Part shown: piece by piece, positions 7,400-15,587 of the stretch | Position numbering within the stretch: position 1 is the first letter of the stretch | How the letters are laid out: each line of letters begins with the position of its first letter | Notes under the pieces: generated by a model | Seen by the model: the letters and a program-made list of their open reading frames with translations, nothing else | Databases searched by the model: none | What the model was told of the DNA's origin: nothing | Translations under genes and position numbers: made by a program | NCBI RefSeq assembly: GCF_013155125.1 | Contig: NZ_CP053564.1 | Span: 3,107,501-3,171,500, forward strand | From: Pseudonocardia broussonetiae | Lineage (GTDB): Bacteria > Actinomycetota > Actinomycetes > Mycobacteriales > Pseudonocardiaceae | DNA: 64,000 nucleotides | Reading direction: 5' to 3'

Positions 7400-7772
7400 G
7401 ACGCATCCCTCCCTTCTGGCCGTGAGCGGAAGACGGGGACTGGGAACCCGGTTGCGGGGTACAGCGCGTGAGTGCTGTCCTGCGTCCGTGCGTGCCCGAG
7501 TGGTGACGAAGCGTCCACAAGATCCGGAGTGTCACCGCCGACGCTCCCCGATCGGGTGATCAGCCGCTCCGACGGAGTGGGAAACGGTGTGGGGGCGGCG
7601 TGTCGCCTCGACCTGCGGATGTGCACGTCAGGACGCGAAGCCGGCAGCGCACTGTGACCTAGGTCACGTAACAGTGCGCCACCTCCTGCGTTGAGTAGGT
7701 GGGGGACTTTTCAGGGGCCGTGCCGGCGCGCCGGAGTTCGCGCGCGACGACGCGGATCACTGCAAGGAGGAT
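7400..7772. other. Intergenic region upstream of the glycosyl-1-phosphate transferase
   Basis: There is no convincing gene in these 373 bp. It holds the upstream region of the plus-strand glycosyltransferase, including a CRP/GlxR-like palindrome at 7653-7668. It is less GC-extreme than its surroundings, as expected of a promoter region. Confidence 0.5.
7653..7668. promoter_or_regulatory. CRP/GlxR-type operator candidate
   Basis: TGTGACCTAGGTCACG matches the CRP/GlxR pattern TGTGA-N6-TCACA at nine of ten defined bases and contains the 14-bp perfect palindrome GTGACCTAGGTCAC (7654-7667). It lies about 105 bp upstream of the glycosyl-1-phosphate transferase start. GlxR is the cAMP-responsive CRP homologue of actinobacteria. 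Binding is inferred from sequence only. Confidence 0.5.
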
Positions 7773-9284
7773 GTGTTGAGCAGCGAGGTCGGGACCGGTC
7801 CATTGCCGGTCATCGGGGAACCGCGTCACGTACGGGGTGACCTGGGGAGCGAGCACGGCCAGCCGGCCGTGGAGGCTCCGCGCACGTCGTGGGAGGGCCG
7901 CTACACCGCCCTCGTGGTGCTGGCGGACGTGCTGGTCGTGGGAGCGGGGACGCTCCTGGGGGGATGGATCAGCTCCACGTTCCTGGGCGTGCCGGCCGTG
8001 CCGAACGCCTGGGGCCTCGCCGGCATCGCCGGCCTGCTCACGCTGATCTGCCTGTGGGTCTGGCGCGCCTGGGAGCCGCGGACGCTCGGCCAGGGCTCCG
8101 AGGAGTTCAGCTCGGTCCTGCGCGGCACCATCACCAGCCTGGTCCTGCTCGGCCTGTTCGGCCTCGCCTTCGAGCTCAGCTCGGTGCGGCCGTGGGCCTT
8201 CGCGTTCATCCCGGTGATCGGCATCGCCATCGCCGCCGCCCGCTACGTCATGCGCCGCGCGCTGCACCGCCGCCGGTTCACCGGGCAGTGCATGCACCGC
8301 GTGCTCGCCGTCGGCACGCCGCAGTCGATCGCGGAGCTCGTCGTCCGCACGCGCGACAACCCCCACTTCGGCTGGCAGGTCGCGGGCGCGTGCACCGCCA
8401 GCGGCTACGGCCTCGACGGCGACACCACCATCGCGGGCGTCCCCGTCGTGGGCGACCTGGAGGCGCTGCACCGCGTCGTTGACGCCGGGCACTACCGCGT
8501 CGTCGCCGTCACGCCCACGCCCGACTGGTCGCCGCGGCGGCTGCAGCGGCTGTCGTGGGAGTTCGAGAACTCGCAGGCCGAGATCGTCGTCGACCCGGGC
8601 CTGCTCGAGGTCGCCGGTCCGCGCCTGCACGTCAAGCCGGTCGACGGCCTGCCGCTGCTGCGCCTCACCGAGCCGCGCTTCAGCGGCATCGCGAAGGTGA
8701 TGAAGGGCTGCTTCGACCGCTTCTGCGCCGTCGTCCTGCTGTTCCTGCTGCTCCCGCTGCTGATCGGGGTCGCGATCGCCGTGAAGCTCGACGGCGGGCC
8801 GGTGTTCTTCCGGCAGATCCGCGTCGGGCGCCACGGCGAGACGTTCCGGATGGTCAAGTTCCGCTCGATGGTCGTCGACGCCGAGAAGCTGCGCGCCGAC
8901 CTCGTCACGATGAACGAGGGCGCCGGCCCGCTGTTCAAGATGCGCCGCGACCCCCGGGTCACCGCGGTCGGGCAGTGGCTGCGCCGCTACTCCCTCGACG
9001 AGCTCCCGCAGCTGTTCAACGTGCTCGGCGGCTCGATGTCGCTGGTCGGCCCGCGCCCGCCGCTGCCGGCCGAGGTCGAGGGCTACTCCACCGAGACCCA
9101 CCGCCGCCTGCACGTGCGCCCCGGCCTCACCGGGCTGTGGCAGGTCAGCGGCCGCAGCGACCTGTCGTGGGACGAGTCGATCCGGCTCGACCTGCGCTAC
9201 GTCGAGAACTGGTCGCTCGCCCTCGACGCGCTCATCCTGTGGAAGACCGTCGGTGCCGTGCTGCGCGGTGACGGCGCCTACTGA
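7773..9284 (+). CDS. Polyprenyl glycosylphosphotransferase (sugar transferase initiating exopolysaccharide synthesis)
   Basis: A 503-residue membrane enzyme that moves a sugar-1-phosphate from a nucleotide sugar to the polyprenyl phosphate carrier, the first step of repeat-unit assembly. Four hydrophobic segments occupy about residues 45-160, a CoA-binding-like middle domain follows, and a fifth segment (FCAVVLLFLLLPLLIGVAIA) precedes the catalytic bacterial sugar-transferase domain. That domain shows GPVFFRQIRVGRHGETFRM, VKFRSMVVDAE, DELPQLFNVLGGSMSLVGPR and RPGLTGLWQVSGRS. AAGGAGG at 7764-7770 is followed by GTG (7773, 2 bases) and TTG (7776, 5 bases); TTG may be the true start. It overlaps the dehydrogenase gene tail-to-tail by 7 bp. 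Confidence 0.92.
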   Translation: MLSSEVGTGPLPVIGEPRHVRGDLGSEHGQPAVEAPRTSWEGRYTALVVLADVLVVGAGTLLGGWISSTFLGVPAVPNAWGLAGIAGLLTLICLWVWRAWEPRTLGQGSEEFSSVLRGTITSLVLLGLFGLAFELSSVRPWAFAFIPVIGIAIAAARYVMRRALHRRRFTGQCMHRVLAVGTPQSIAELVVRTRDNPHFGWQVAGACTASGYGLDGDTTIAGVPVVGDLEALHRVVDAGHYRVVAVTPTPDWSPRRLQRLSWEFENSQAEIVVDPGLLEVAGPRLHVKPVDGLPLLRLTEPRFSGIAKVMKGCFDRFCAVVLLFLLLPLLIGVAIAVKLDGGPVFFRQIRVGRHGETFRMVKFRSMVVDAEKLRADLVTMNEGAGPLFKMRRDPRVTAVGQWLRRYSLDELPQLFNVLGGSMSLVGPRPPLPAEVEGYSTETHRRLHVRPGLTGLWQVSGRSDLSWDESIRLDLRYVENWSLALDALILWKTVGAVLRGDGAY

Positions 9285-10639
9285 GTCACCGTCCGCACCC
9301 GCCGCCCGAGGGGGTGGCAGGTGAAGCCGGCCCGGCGCAGGACGTCCGGGTCGAGCAGGTTGCGGGTGTCCACGACGATCGGGCGGACCGTCAGCCCGGC
9401 CAGCGCCGGCCAGTCCAGCGTGCGGAACTGCGGCCACTCGGTGAGCACGACGAGCGCCTCGACGTCCCGCGCCGCGGCCTCGGCCGTGGCCACCACCTCG
9501 ATACCGGCGAGCTCCGGATCGGCGCGGCCGGGCGCCACGGCGGGGTCGTGGGCGACGAGCTCGGCCCCGGCCTGGCGCAGCAGCGCGGCCACGGCGAGCG
9601 CGGGGGAGTCGCGCAGGTCGTCGGTGCCCGCCTTGAACGTCAGCCCGAGCAGCCCGATCCGGCAGCGCGAGAGCGAGCCGGTGCGGCTGCCGGTGACCGC
9701 GAGGCGCACCTTGTCGACCATGCGGCGGCGCTGGCGGGTGTTGGTGTCGATCGCCGCGCGCACGATCCGGAACTCGAAGTCGGCGGCGTCGGCCGCCTCG
9801 AGCAGGGCGTGCGTGTCCTTGGGCAGCGTCGCGCCGCCCCAGCCGGGCCCGGGCGACAGGAACGCCTGGCCGATGCGCTTGTCGTGGCCGATGCCCTCGG
9901 TGACGTCGCCGACGTCGGCCCCGACGCGCTCGCACAGCTCCGCCAGCGCGTTGACGTAGCTCAGCTTCAGCGCCAGGAAGGCGTTCGCGGCGTACTTGAC
10001 GAGCTCGGCGCTCGCCGCGTCGGTCAGCACCGTCGGCGCGCCCAGGCGGGAGTACAGGGCCGCCACGCGCTCGGCCGCGTCCTGCGAGTCGGAGCCGACG
10101 ACGATCCGGTCGGGGTGGCGGAAGTCGTGCACCGCGGTGCCCTCGCGCAGGAACTCCGGGTTGCTCACGACCGGCACGTCGTCGCGGCCCAGCAGCTCGC
10201 GGACGCGCGGCGCGGTGCCCACCGGCACCGTCGACTTGACGACGAGCACGCAGCCCGGCGCCAGGTGCGGCCCGACCTCCTCGACGGCGGCCTGCAGCGC
10301 GGTGAGGTCGGCGACGCCCCCCGCGCCGACCGGCGTCGGCACGCAGAGGATCACGACCTCGGCGGCGCCGCGCGGGGTCGACAGCGCCGCCGCCGCACCC
10401 GCGACGAGCGACAGCCGCCCCGCGCTCAGTCCCTCGTCGACGAGCGCGGGGAGGCCGGGCTCGCGCAGGGGCTCGTCACCCGCACGGAGGCGGGCGATCA
10501 GCGCCGCGTCCGGGTCGGCGCAGGTGACCCAGTGCCCGAGCGCGGCGAGGCAGGCCCCGGTGGTGAGGCCGACGTAACCGGCCCCGACGACGGTGATGCG
10601 GCGGGCGAACACGGGCCGACCGTACTGCGGACGGCCCAT
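9278..10639 (-). CDS. UDP-glucose 6-dehydrogenase homologue lacking the catalytic cysteine
   Basis: A 453-residue nucleotide-sugar dehydrogenase. The NAD-binding motif ITVVGAGYVGLTTGACLAAL, CVPTPVG, VSNPEFLREG, VKYAANAFLALKLSYVNALA (catalytic Lys) and GLTFKAGTDDLRDSPAL are all intact. The active-site segment, normally GGSCFPKD or GGSCLPKD, reads GPGWGGATLPKD: Ser-Cys is replaced by Ala-Thr, with Thr at residue 271 (codon 9827-9829). That Cys forms the thioester/hemithioacetal intermediate, so normal UDP-glucuronate formation would be impaired. ATG at 10639 is chosen; GTG at 10612 is an alternative with a more usual N-terminus. It is divergent from the GH26 gene. Family certain, reaction uncertain. 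Confidence 0.85.
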   Translation of the reverse strand: MGRPQYGRPVFARRITVVGAGYVGLTTGACLAALGHWVTCADPDAALIARLRAGDEPLREPGLPALVDEGLSAGRLSLVAGAAAALSTPRGAAEVVILCVPTPVGAGGVADLTALQAAVEEVGPHLAPGCVLVVKSTVPVGTAPRVRELLGRDDVPVVSNPEFLREGTAVHDFRHPDRIVVGSDSQDAAERVAALYSRLGAPTVLTDAASAELVKYAANAFLALKLSYVNALAELCERVGADVGDVTEGIGHDKRIGQAFLSPGPGWGGATLPKDTHALLEAADAADFEFRIVRAAIDTNTRQRRRMVDKVRLAVTGSRTGSLSRCRIGLLGLTFKAGTDDLRDSPALAVAALLRQAGAELVAHDPAVAPGRADPELAGIEVVATAEAAARDVEALVVLTEWPQFRTLDWPALAGLTVRPIVVDTRNLLDPDVLRRAGFTCHPLGRRVRTVTQ

Positions 10640-10796
10640 CCTTTCGTCGACGCTCCCCGCACGCTCGGCGCAGACCGGGGCGGCCGGCCGAGTGATCCGG
10701 ATCGTCACGCTTTCGGGTGATAGGTTCGCCCCCGGTCCTGCCCTGCCGGGTGCGCTCCCCGCTCCGCCCGGCGCGAACCAGCACAGAGGTCACCAC

Positions 10797-12038
10797 ATGC
10801 GCGCTCCCGAGGCACCCCCGATCGAGCCGAGGCACCGCCGGTCCGCCGCGCCGGCGCCGCGGCGCGGGTTCGGTGGCCGCTGGCTCCCGGTGGGCGTCGT
10901 CATGGCGGTGGCGGCGGTGTGCGCGGGCGTGTACGTCGTCGACCAGCTCACGGTGCCCCCGGAGATCGCGCAGCCCGACCTGCTGTCGCTGATCCCGCCC
11001 ACCCCCGACGTGCCCCCGGTGCTCGCCGCGCCCGCCGCCGTCGACAGCGCGCCCAGCGCCGAGCCCGAGGCCACGGGACCCGCCACCGAGGAGGCGGGAT
11101 CGGGAGCGGGGTCGGGGGAGGCCGCGGCGGAGGGCTCCGGGGAGCCGGCCGCCACGGGCACCACGCGTCGTCGCGTCACCGGCAACGCCCCCGGCGGCCT
11201 GCCGTGGCGCTCCGGGCTGGTCATCGGGACGCAGAGCGAGGTCGACCGCTGGGAGAGCTTCCGCGGCCGCCCCATCGACGTCGTGCACGGCTTCAGCGAC
11301 CGCTCCTCGTGGGAGGAGATCGAGTCCGCGAGCTGGATCCTGTCGGCCTGGGGCGACTCGCCGCACGCCCTCGTCATCTCCCAGCCGTTCTGGCCGGAGG
11401 GCTCCGGCGGGAGCCTGTCGGAGTGCGCGAGCGGTGCGTACGACGCCAACTGGGCCCGCTACGGCACCGCGCTCTCGAACGCCGGCCGCACCGACGCCTA
11501 CACCCGGCTCGCCTGGGAGTTCAACGGCGACTGGTTCGAGTGGAGCGCCACCGACGTCACGGCGTGGAAGCAGTGCTACCGCCAGGTCGTGCAGGCCGTC
11601 CGCTCCACCGCCCCGGACGCGCGCTTCGAGTGGAACATGAACGCCCACGGCTCCCAGACCTCCGACGGCGACGCCTGGAAGTCCTACCCGGGCGACGACG
11701 TCGTCGACGTGGTCGGCATCGACCCCTACGACCACTACCCGACCTCCACCACCGCCGCTGAGTTCGACGAGCAGTGCCGCGACAGCGAGGGCCTGTGCTC
11801 GGTCATCGACTTCGCCCGCGCCCACGGCAAGGGCGTCGGCGTCACGGAGTGGGGCGTGATCAGCTCCGGCATCGGCGACAACCCGGTGTACATGGAGAAG
11901 ATGCACGAGACGTTCCTGGCCGGGGCCGACGTGATGGAGTACGAGACGTACTTCAACGAGTCGGCCTTCGCCACCACGCTCGACGACGGGGCCAACCCGC
12001 AGTCGGCCGAGGTGTACCGCAGCCTGTGGGGCGGCTGA
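10797..12038 (+). CDS. Membrane-anchored GH26-like glycoside hydrolase
   Basis: A 413-residue protein with an N-terminal signal-anchor (about residues 23-45, GGRWLPVGVVMAVAAVCAGV), a Pro/Ala/Glu/Gly-rich linker to about residue 125, and a C-terminal (beta/alpha)8 domain. RLAWEFNGDWFEW has the acid/base Glu in the GH26 arrangement, VVGIDPYDHYP follows, and GVTEWGV carries the nucleophile Glu. GH26 enzymes cut beta-mannans or mixed beta-glucans. In polysaccharide loci such hydrolases trim or release the polymer outside the membrane (inference). ATG at 10797 follows AGAGG by about 7 bases. A stretch of direct and inverted repeats begins just after its stop. Confidence 0.8.
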   Translation: MRAPEAPPIEPRHRRSAAPAPRRGFGGRWLPVGVVMAVAAVCAGVYVVDQLTVPPEIAQPDLLSLIPPTPDVPPVLAAPAAVDSAPSAEPEATGPATEEAGSGAGSGEAAAEGSGEPAATGTTRRRVTGNAPGGLPWRSGLVIGTQSEVDRWESFRGRPIDVVHGFSDRSSWEEIESASWILSAWGDSPHALVISQPFWPEGSGGSLSECASGAYDANWARYGTALSNAGRTDAYTRLAWEFNGDWFEWSATDVTAWKQCYRQVVQAVRSTAPDARFEWNMNAHGSQTSDGDAWKSYPGDDVVDVVGIDPYDHYPTSTTAAEFDEQCRDSEGLCSVIDFARAHGKGVGVTEWGVISSGIGDNPVYMEKMHETFLAGADVMEYETYFNESAFATTLDDGANPQSAEVYRSLWGG

Positions 12039-13314
12039 GGTTCCTGGTGGGTCCTCGGGGGCGCGGGCTGAGCTGTTCTGCCCGGTCTTACGCGGGGCGC
12101 GGGTGATCGTCAGGACCGTGCTGTCACGGTTGTCGCTGGGGCTGTGAGGTCGCGTTCTCGGTGATCATGCGGCCCCGAACCGGAGTTCTGCGTTTCGCGG
12201 AACGCGGGCGGCTGTGGGCCCGGGTCGGGTGCGCGGACCACGGGATCGCCGGGATCGTGACGCTGCGGTCGGTGCGGGGGCCGTGGTGGCGCCTTCTCGA
12301 CGATCATGTCTCGGCACCTGCTCCGGCGCGCTCGGAACACGGAGGTGCGACGGGGTTGTGGCCCTGGGCATCGGGGCCGGCCCTGCGCTCCGGTCGCGTT
12401 CCGCGGAACGCTCCGTTCCGTTGTACGTGGGTGATCGTCAGGACCGCGCCGTCACGGTCGTCGCAAGGGCCGTGAGTGACGTTCTCGGTGATCACGCGGC
12501 CCGACCGATTTGTGTGCGTTCCGCGGAACGCGGACCGGCTGTGAATCCGGCGCGGTGGCGTGCGGACGGGTGGGGCCGCGGGGATCGCGGGGATCGCGGT
12601 GATCGCGGTGATCGCGGTGATCGCGGTGATCGCGGTGATCGCCGGAAGTGTGACGCTGCGGTCGGTGCCGGGGCCGTGGGGTCACGTTCCCGACGATCAT
12701 GCGTCGGCACCCGCTCCGGCGCCTTCGGAAGTTGGGAGGCGATGGCCGGCGCGAGCGCCGGCCGCCGTCGCCTCGGCCGCGTTCCGCGGAACGCGGGTGA
12801 TCGTCAGGACCGCACCCTCACGGTCGTTGCAGGGACCGTGAGGTGACGTTCTCGGTGATCACGCGGGCCCGGACCCGGAGTTCTGCGTTCCGCGGAACGC
12901 GGACGGCTGTGGGCCCGGCGCTGCGGCGTACGGGCGGGTGGGCCCAGGGGGATCACGGTGATCGTCAGGACCGCACCGTCACGGTCGTCGCAGGGACCGT
13001 GACGGTGACGTTCTCGGTGATCACCTGGCTCCGACCGGTCCTGTGCGTTCCGCGGAACGCGGACGACGACGGAGCCGACGTCGGTGTCCCGAACGTCCGG
13101 AAGGGTGCGGAGCAGGAGGGTGCGCGGTTCGGAGCGTTCCGCGGAACGCGAGCCTGCAGGGGAGCGAGGAGGGGCCGGGTCGCGCGGACCACAGTGATCG
13201 CCGAGACCGTCACCCTGCGGTCGGTGCAGGGGCCGTGACGTCACCCTCTCGACGATCACCCCGTCGGCACCCGCTCGCCGAGGCCGGGCGGCAGCGCCGC
13301 GAACGATGCAGGCG
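12039..13314. repeat. Intergenic repeat cluster: 66-bp elements alternating with a 16-bp palindrome
   Basis: This 1.28-kb gap between two tail-to-tail genes has no credible gene. Seven elements of 65-67 bp lie at 12103-12168, 12242-12307, 12431-12495, 12635-12700, 12797-12862, 12958-13024 and 13194-13259. Each opens with GTGATCG or a near variant and closes with GATCAC or GATCAT, with inner arms such as ACCGTCACGGT paired to ACCGTGACGGT. Between them lie seven copies of GCGTTCCGCGGAACGC at 12190, 12396, 12516, 12779, 12885, 13045 and 13134 (the first has one mismatch). Related 66-bp elements recur near 27.1 and 47.6 kb. The function is unknown; REP-like mobile elements, bidirectional terminators or protein-binding arrays are possible. 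Confidence 0.85.
12583..12645. repeat. Tandem 9-bp repeat (GATCGCGGT), seven units
   Basis: Seven head-to-tail copies of a 9-mer, GATCGCGGT with variants GATCGCGGG (first) and GATCGCCGG (last), run from 12583 to 12645. The last units merge into the start of the 66-bp element at 12635. Copy number probably varies by slippage. Confidence 0.85.
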
Positions 13315-14460
13315 TCAGGCCGCCGCCCCCACCGTCGCCAGCACCACCTCCACCACCCGCGCCCGCTCCACCTCGGTGAGGTCGTTGGCCATCGGCAGGG
13401 CCAGGGCGCTCGCGGAGAGGGCCTCGGACACCGGCAGGGCGCTCTCGAGCAGGGCGTGGGCGTAGGCGGGGTGGTGGTGCAGGGGGCGCTCGTAGTACGC
13501 CGTGATGCCGACCTGCGCCTCGCGCCCGGCCACCAGCAGGGCGTCGCGGGCGGCGGGGTCGGGGGCCTGCAGGTAGCCCGCCTGCCAGGTGCCGCCGGCC
13601 GAGCCGGTCTGGAAGCGGAAGCCCGCGGGCTCCAGGTGCTGCCGGTAGAACTCGGCGGTGGAGCGGCGGGCGGCGAGGACGTCGGCGTAGGTGTCGAGCA
13701 CCGTGAGCGCCGTGGCCGCGTGCAGCTCGTCCATCTTCGCGTTGATCCCGGGCAGGGAGGCCACCCGGCCCTCGGCGAAGCCGAACTGCCGGATGCCGTC
13801 GAGCAGGCGGGCCAGCTCGGGGTCGCGGGTGGAGATCATCCCGGCCTCGCCCACGCCGAACGGCTTGGTGGCGTGGAAGGAGAAGACGTGCGTGCCGGTG
13901 GCGGTGCCGGTGCGGGACCCGGCCTCGTCGACGGCGCCGAACGCGGCCGCCGTGTCGACGACGAGCGGCACGCCCCGCGCCGCGCACGCGCCCGCCCAGC
14001 GGTCCTGCAGCCCGGCGGGCGGAGGAGTGCCGAAGGTGTGGGTGGCGAGCACCGCGGCGACGTCGTGGCCGTGCTCCGCCAGCGCCCGCTCCAGGGCGTC
14101 GGGATCCATCTGCCAGCCGTCCGGGTCGACGTCGACGAACAGCGGGCGGTAGCCCAGCGCCTCGATCGACCCGGCGGTGGCGACGAACGTGTAGGCGGGC
14201 GTGACGACCAGCCCGCGGCCGCGGGTGCCGGCCTGGTGCACGGCCCCGAGCACGGCGACGATGATCCCGCTCGTGGCGTTGTTGACCGGGATGCAGGTGG
14301 CGCCGTCGAGGTAGTCGGACAGGCGCTCGCGCAGCAGCCGCTCGCACGGGCCGCCGTTGGAGTAGAAGCGGGCCTGCTCGGCGAGGGTGAAGTAGCGCTG
14401 CACCTCGGTGAGCGGGGGGAGCTGCGGGCGCAGGAACGGGACGGGCGCGTGCTCAGCCAC
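13315..14460 (-). CDS. DegT/DnrJ/EryC1-family sugar aminotransferase
   Basis: A 381-residue PLP enzyme of the sugar-aminotransferase family, which converts keto-sugars on nucleotide carriers into amino sugars. Visible are VNNATSGIIVAVLGAVHQAG, VTPAYTFVATAGSIEALGYR, LVVDTAAAFGAV (PLP-ring Asp) and FSFHATKPFGVGEAGMI with the Schiff-base Lys, then NAKMDELHAATAL. The closest type may be the VioA/FdtB-like branch, but the substrate cannot be fixed. It starts GTG at 14460, overlapping the upstream glycosyltransferase-like gene by 8 bp. The downstream gap holds the repeat cluster. A second DegT enzyme lies at 34466-35626. Confidence 0.85.
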   Translation of the reverse strand: MAEHAPVPFLRPQLPPLTEVQRYFTLAEQARFYSNGGPCERLLRERLSDYLDGATCIPVNNATSGIIVAVLGAVHQAGTRGRGLVVTPAYTFVATAGSIEALGYRPLFVDVDPDGWQMDPDALERALAEHGHDVAAVLATHTFGTPPPAGLQDRWAGACAARGVPLVVDTAAAFGAVDEAGSRTGTATGTHVFSFHATKPFGVGEAGMISTRDPELARLLDGIRQFGFAEGRVASLPGINAKMDELHAATALTVLDTYADVLAARRSTAEFYRQHLEPAGFRFQTGSAGGTWQAGYLQAPDPAARDALLVAGREAQVGITAYYERPLHHHPAYAHALLESALPVSEALSASALALPMANDLTEVERARVVEVVLATVGAAA

Positions 14461-15430
14461 GGGACCCGCCGGACGGTGCCGGGATCACCACGGGGATGCC
14501 GTGGTCATTGGCCCACTCCGCGGTCTCCGCCGCGACGGCCGCCCAGTCGATCTTCTGCGTGCGCGTGCTGAGCCGGCGCGGCGGGTCGTCCGGCGCCTCC
14601 ATGTGCAGGATCAGCTCGGGGTCGCTGCCCAGGAGGGCGCGGCGCCGCTGCGGGCGGCGCACCGACACCGGGATCGACGCCACGCGCAGCGCGCCGCGCA
14701 CGACCGACTTGGGCCACTGCGCGGGCGGCACCTCGCCGAAGGGGAGGAAGTCGCGGCGCAGGCGCTGCCCGGTGAACGGCGCGAAGCCCTGGATGGCCTT
14801 GCAGGTCGCGCTGTCCCACGCTCCGCCGGTGAGGGCGAAGTGGCGCAGCAGCCGCACGTCCTCGGCCAGCGCGCGGCGGGTGATCGCGAAGGTGCTGGTG
14901 GTGGCCGCGGCCCGGTACCACGCCACGTCGCCGACCTCGACGTACTGCCCGGTGCCCTCGGCGGCCGGCTCCGGGCGGATGACGGGGCGGCGCCCGCTGC
15001 GCTCGACGTCGACGGCGCGGGAGCCGTAGAGGGTGAAGTAGTCGGCGGGCAGGGCGGCGGCAGCGGCGACGAGCTGGCGCAGGGCGTCGGGCACGTAGAG
15101 GTAGTCGTCCTCGGCGAGCCAGAGCAGGTCGTCGGGCTCGCCGGTGCGCGCGTTCTCGTCGGCGAGCATCTCGCGGTAGGAGTTGGTGTCGCTGCCGCCC
15201 CTGCGGACCGGCACGACCTCGCCGAAGCGCTCCATCACGCGCAGGCGCTCGTCGGGCATCGGTCCGTCGTTGATGAACACGAGCTCCGGGGCGACGTCCA
15301 GCGCGTCGGCGGCGCGCAGCAGTGCGGCGAGGGCCAGCAGCTTGCTGTAGTACTCCGGGCGTGGCTTCGCGTTGTCCCCGCCGTAGGACCGGTGCAGGAC
15401 CCGCAGGGGCCGGCTCGTGGCCGTCGTCAT
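14453..15430 (-). CDS. Putative GT-A-type glycosyltransferase (RSYGGDN family), paralogue of 21505-22395
   Basis: A 325-residue soluble protein without a named family that I recognise. It begins with LRVLHRSYGGDNAKPRPEYY and carries ELVFINDGPMPDERLRVMER and LLWLAEDDYLYVPDALRQLV. The EDD looks like a metal-binding DxD motif of a GT-A fold, and the order strand, NDGP, EDDY resembles family 2 enzymes. A second copy with the same motifs lies at 21505-22395. ATG at 15430 has GGAG 4-5 bases upstream; longer in-frame starts are not supported. It overlaps the aminotransferase gene by 8 bp and lies 157 bp from the polymerase gene. Glycosyl transfer during repeat-unit assembly is likely but unproven. 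Confidence 0.65.
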   Translation of the reverse strand: MTTATSRPLRVLHRSYGGDNAKPRPEYYSKLLALAALLRAADALDVAPELVFINDGPMPDERLRVMERFGEVVPVRRGGSDTNSYREMLADENARTGEPDDLLWLAEDDYLYVPDALRQLVAAAAALPADYFTLYGSRAVDVERSGRRPVIRPEPAAEGTGQYVEVGDVAWYRAAATTSTFAITRRALAEDVRLLRHFALTGGAWDSATCKAIQGFAPFTGQRLRRDFLPFGEVPPAQWPKSVVRGALRVASIPVSVRRPQRRRALLGSDPELILHMEAPDDPPRRLSTRTQKIDWAAVAAETAEWANDHGIPVVIPAPSGGSRG

Positions 15431-15587
15431 GTCACTCCGTTCGCGGTGGCGCTCAGCGTGACCGCCATCTCCGTCACGCACCTGCCGTGGAGCCGACCCG
15501 CATCGCTCGAGCGTGCGCGGATCGGCCCGGACACTCTCTCATCGGACCCGTCCGGGCCCGCACCCGGCACTCGTCCGGACGGGACGG

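Noticed and set aside
7042..7425. 127-codon plus-strand frame overlapping the small membrane protein
   Set aside because: Arg/Pro-rich translation typical of a shadow frame; the overlapping 7076 frame has a ribosome site and a membrane segment.
12583..12645. Short regular repeats that might look like a CRISPR
   Set aside because: The 9-bp units are directly tandem with no spacers, and the larger 66-bp and 16-bp repeats are irregularly spaced. No cas gene is present.
12110..13259. Several small open frames inside the repeat cluster
   Set aside because: They translate repeated DNA in all frames (RDRGDRGD-type and HRDHRD-type peptides), with no ribosome sites or family motifs.
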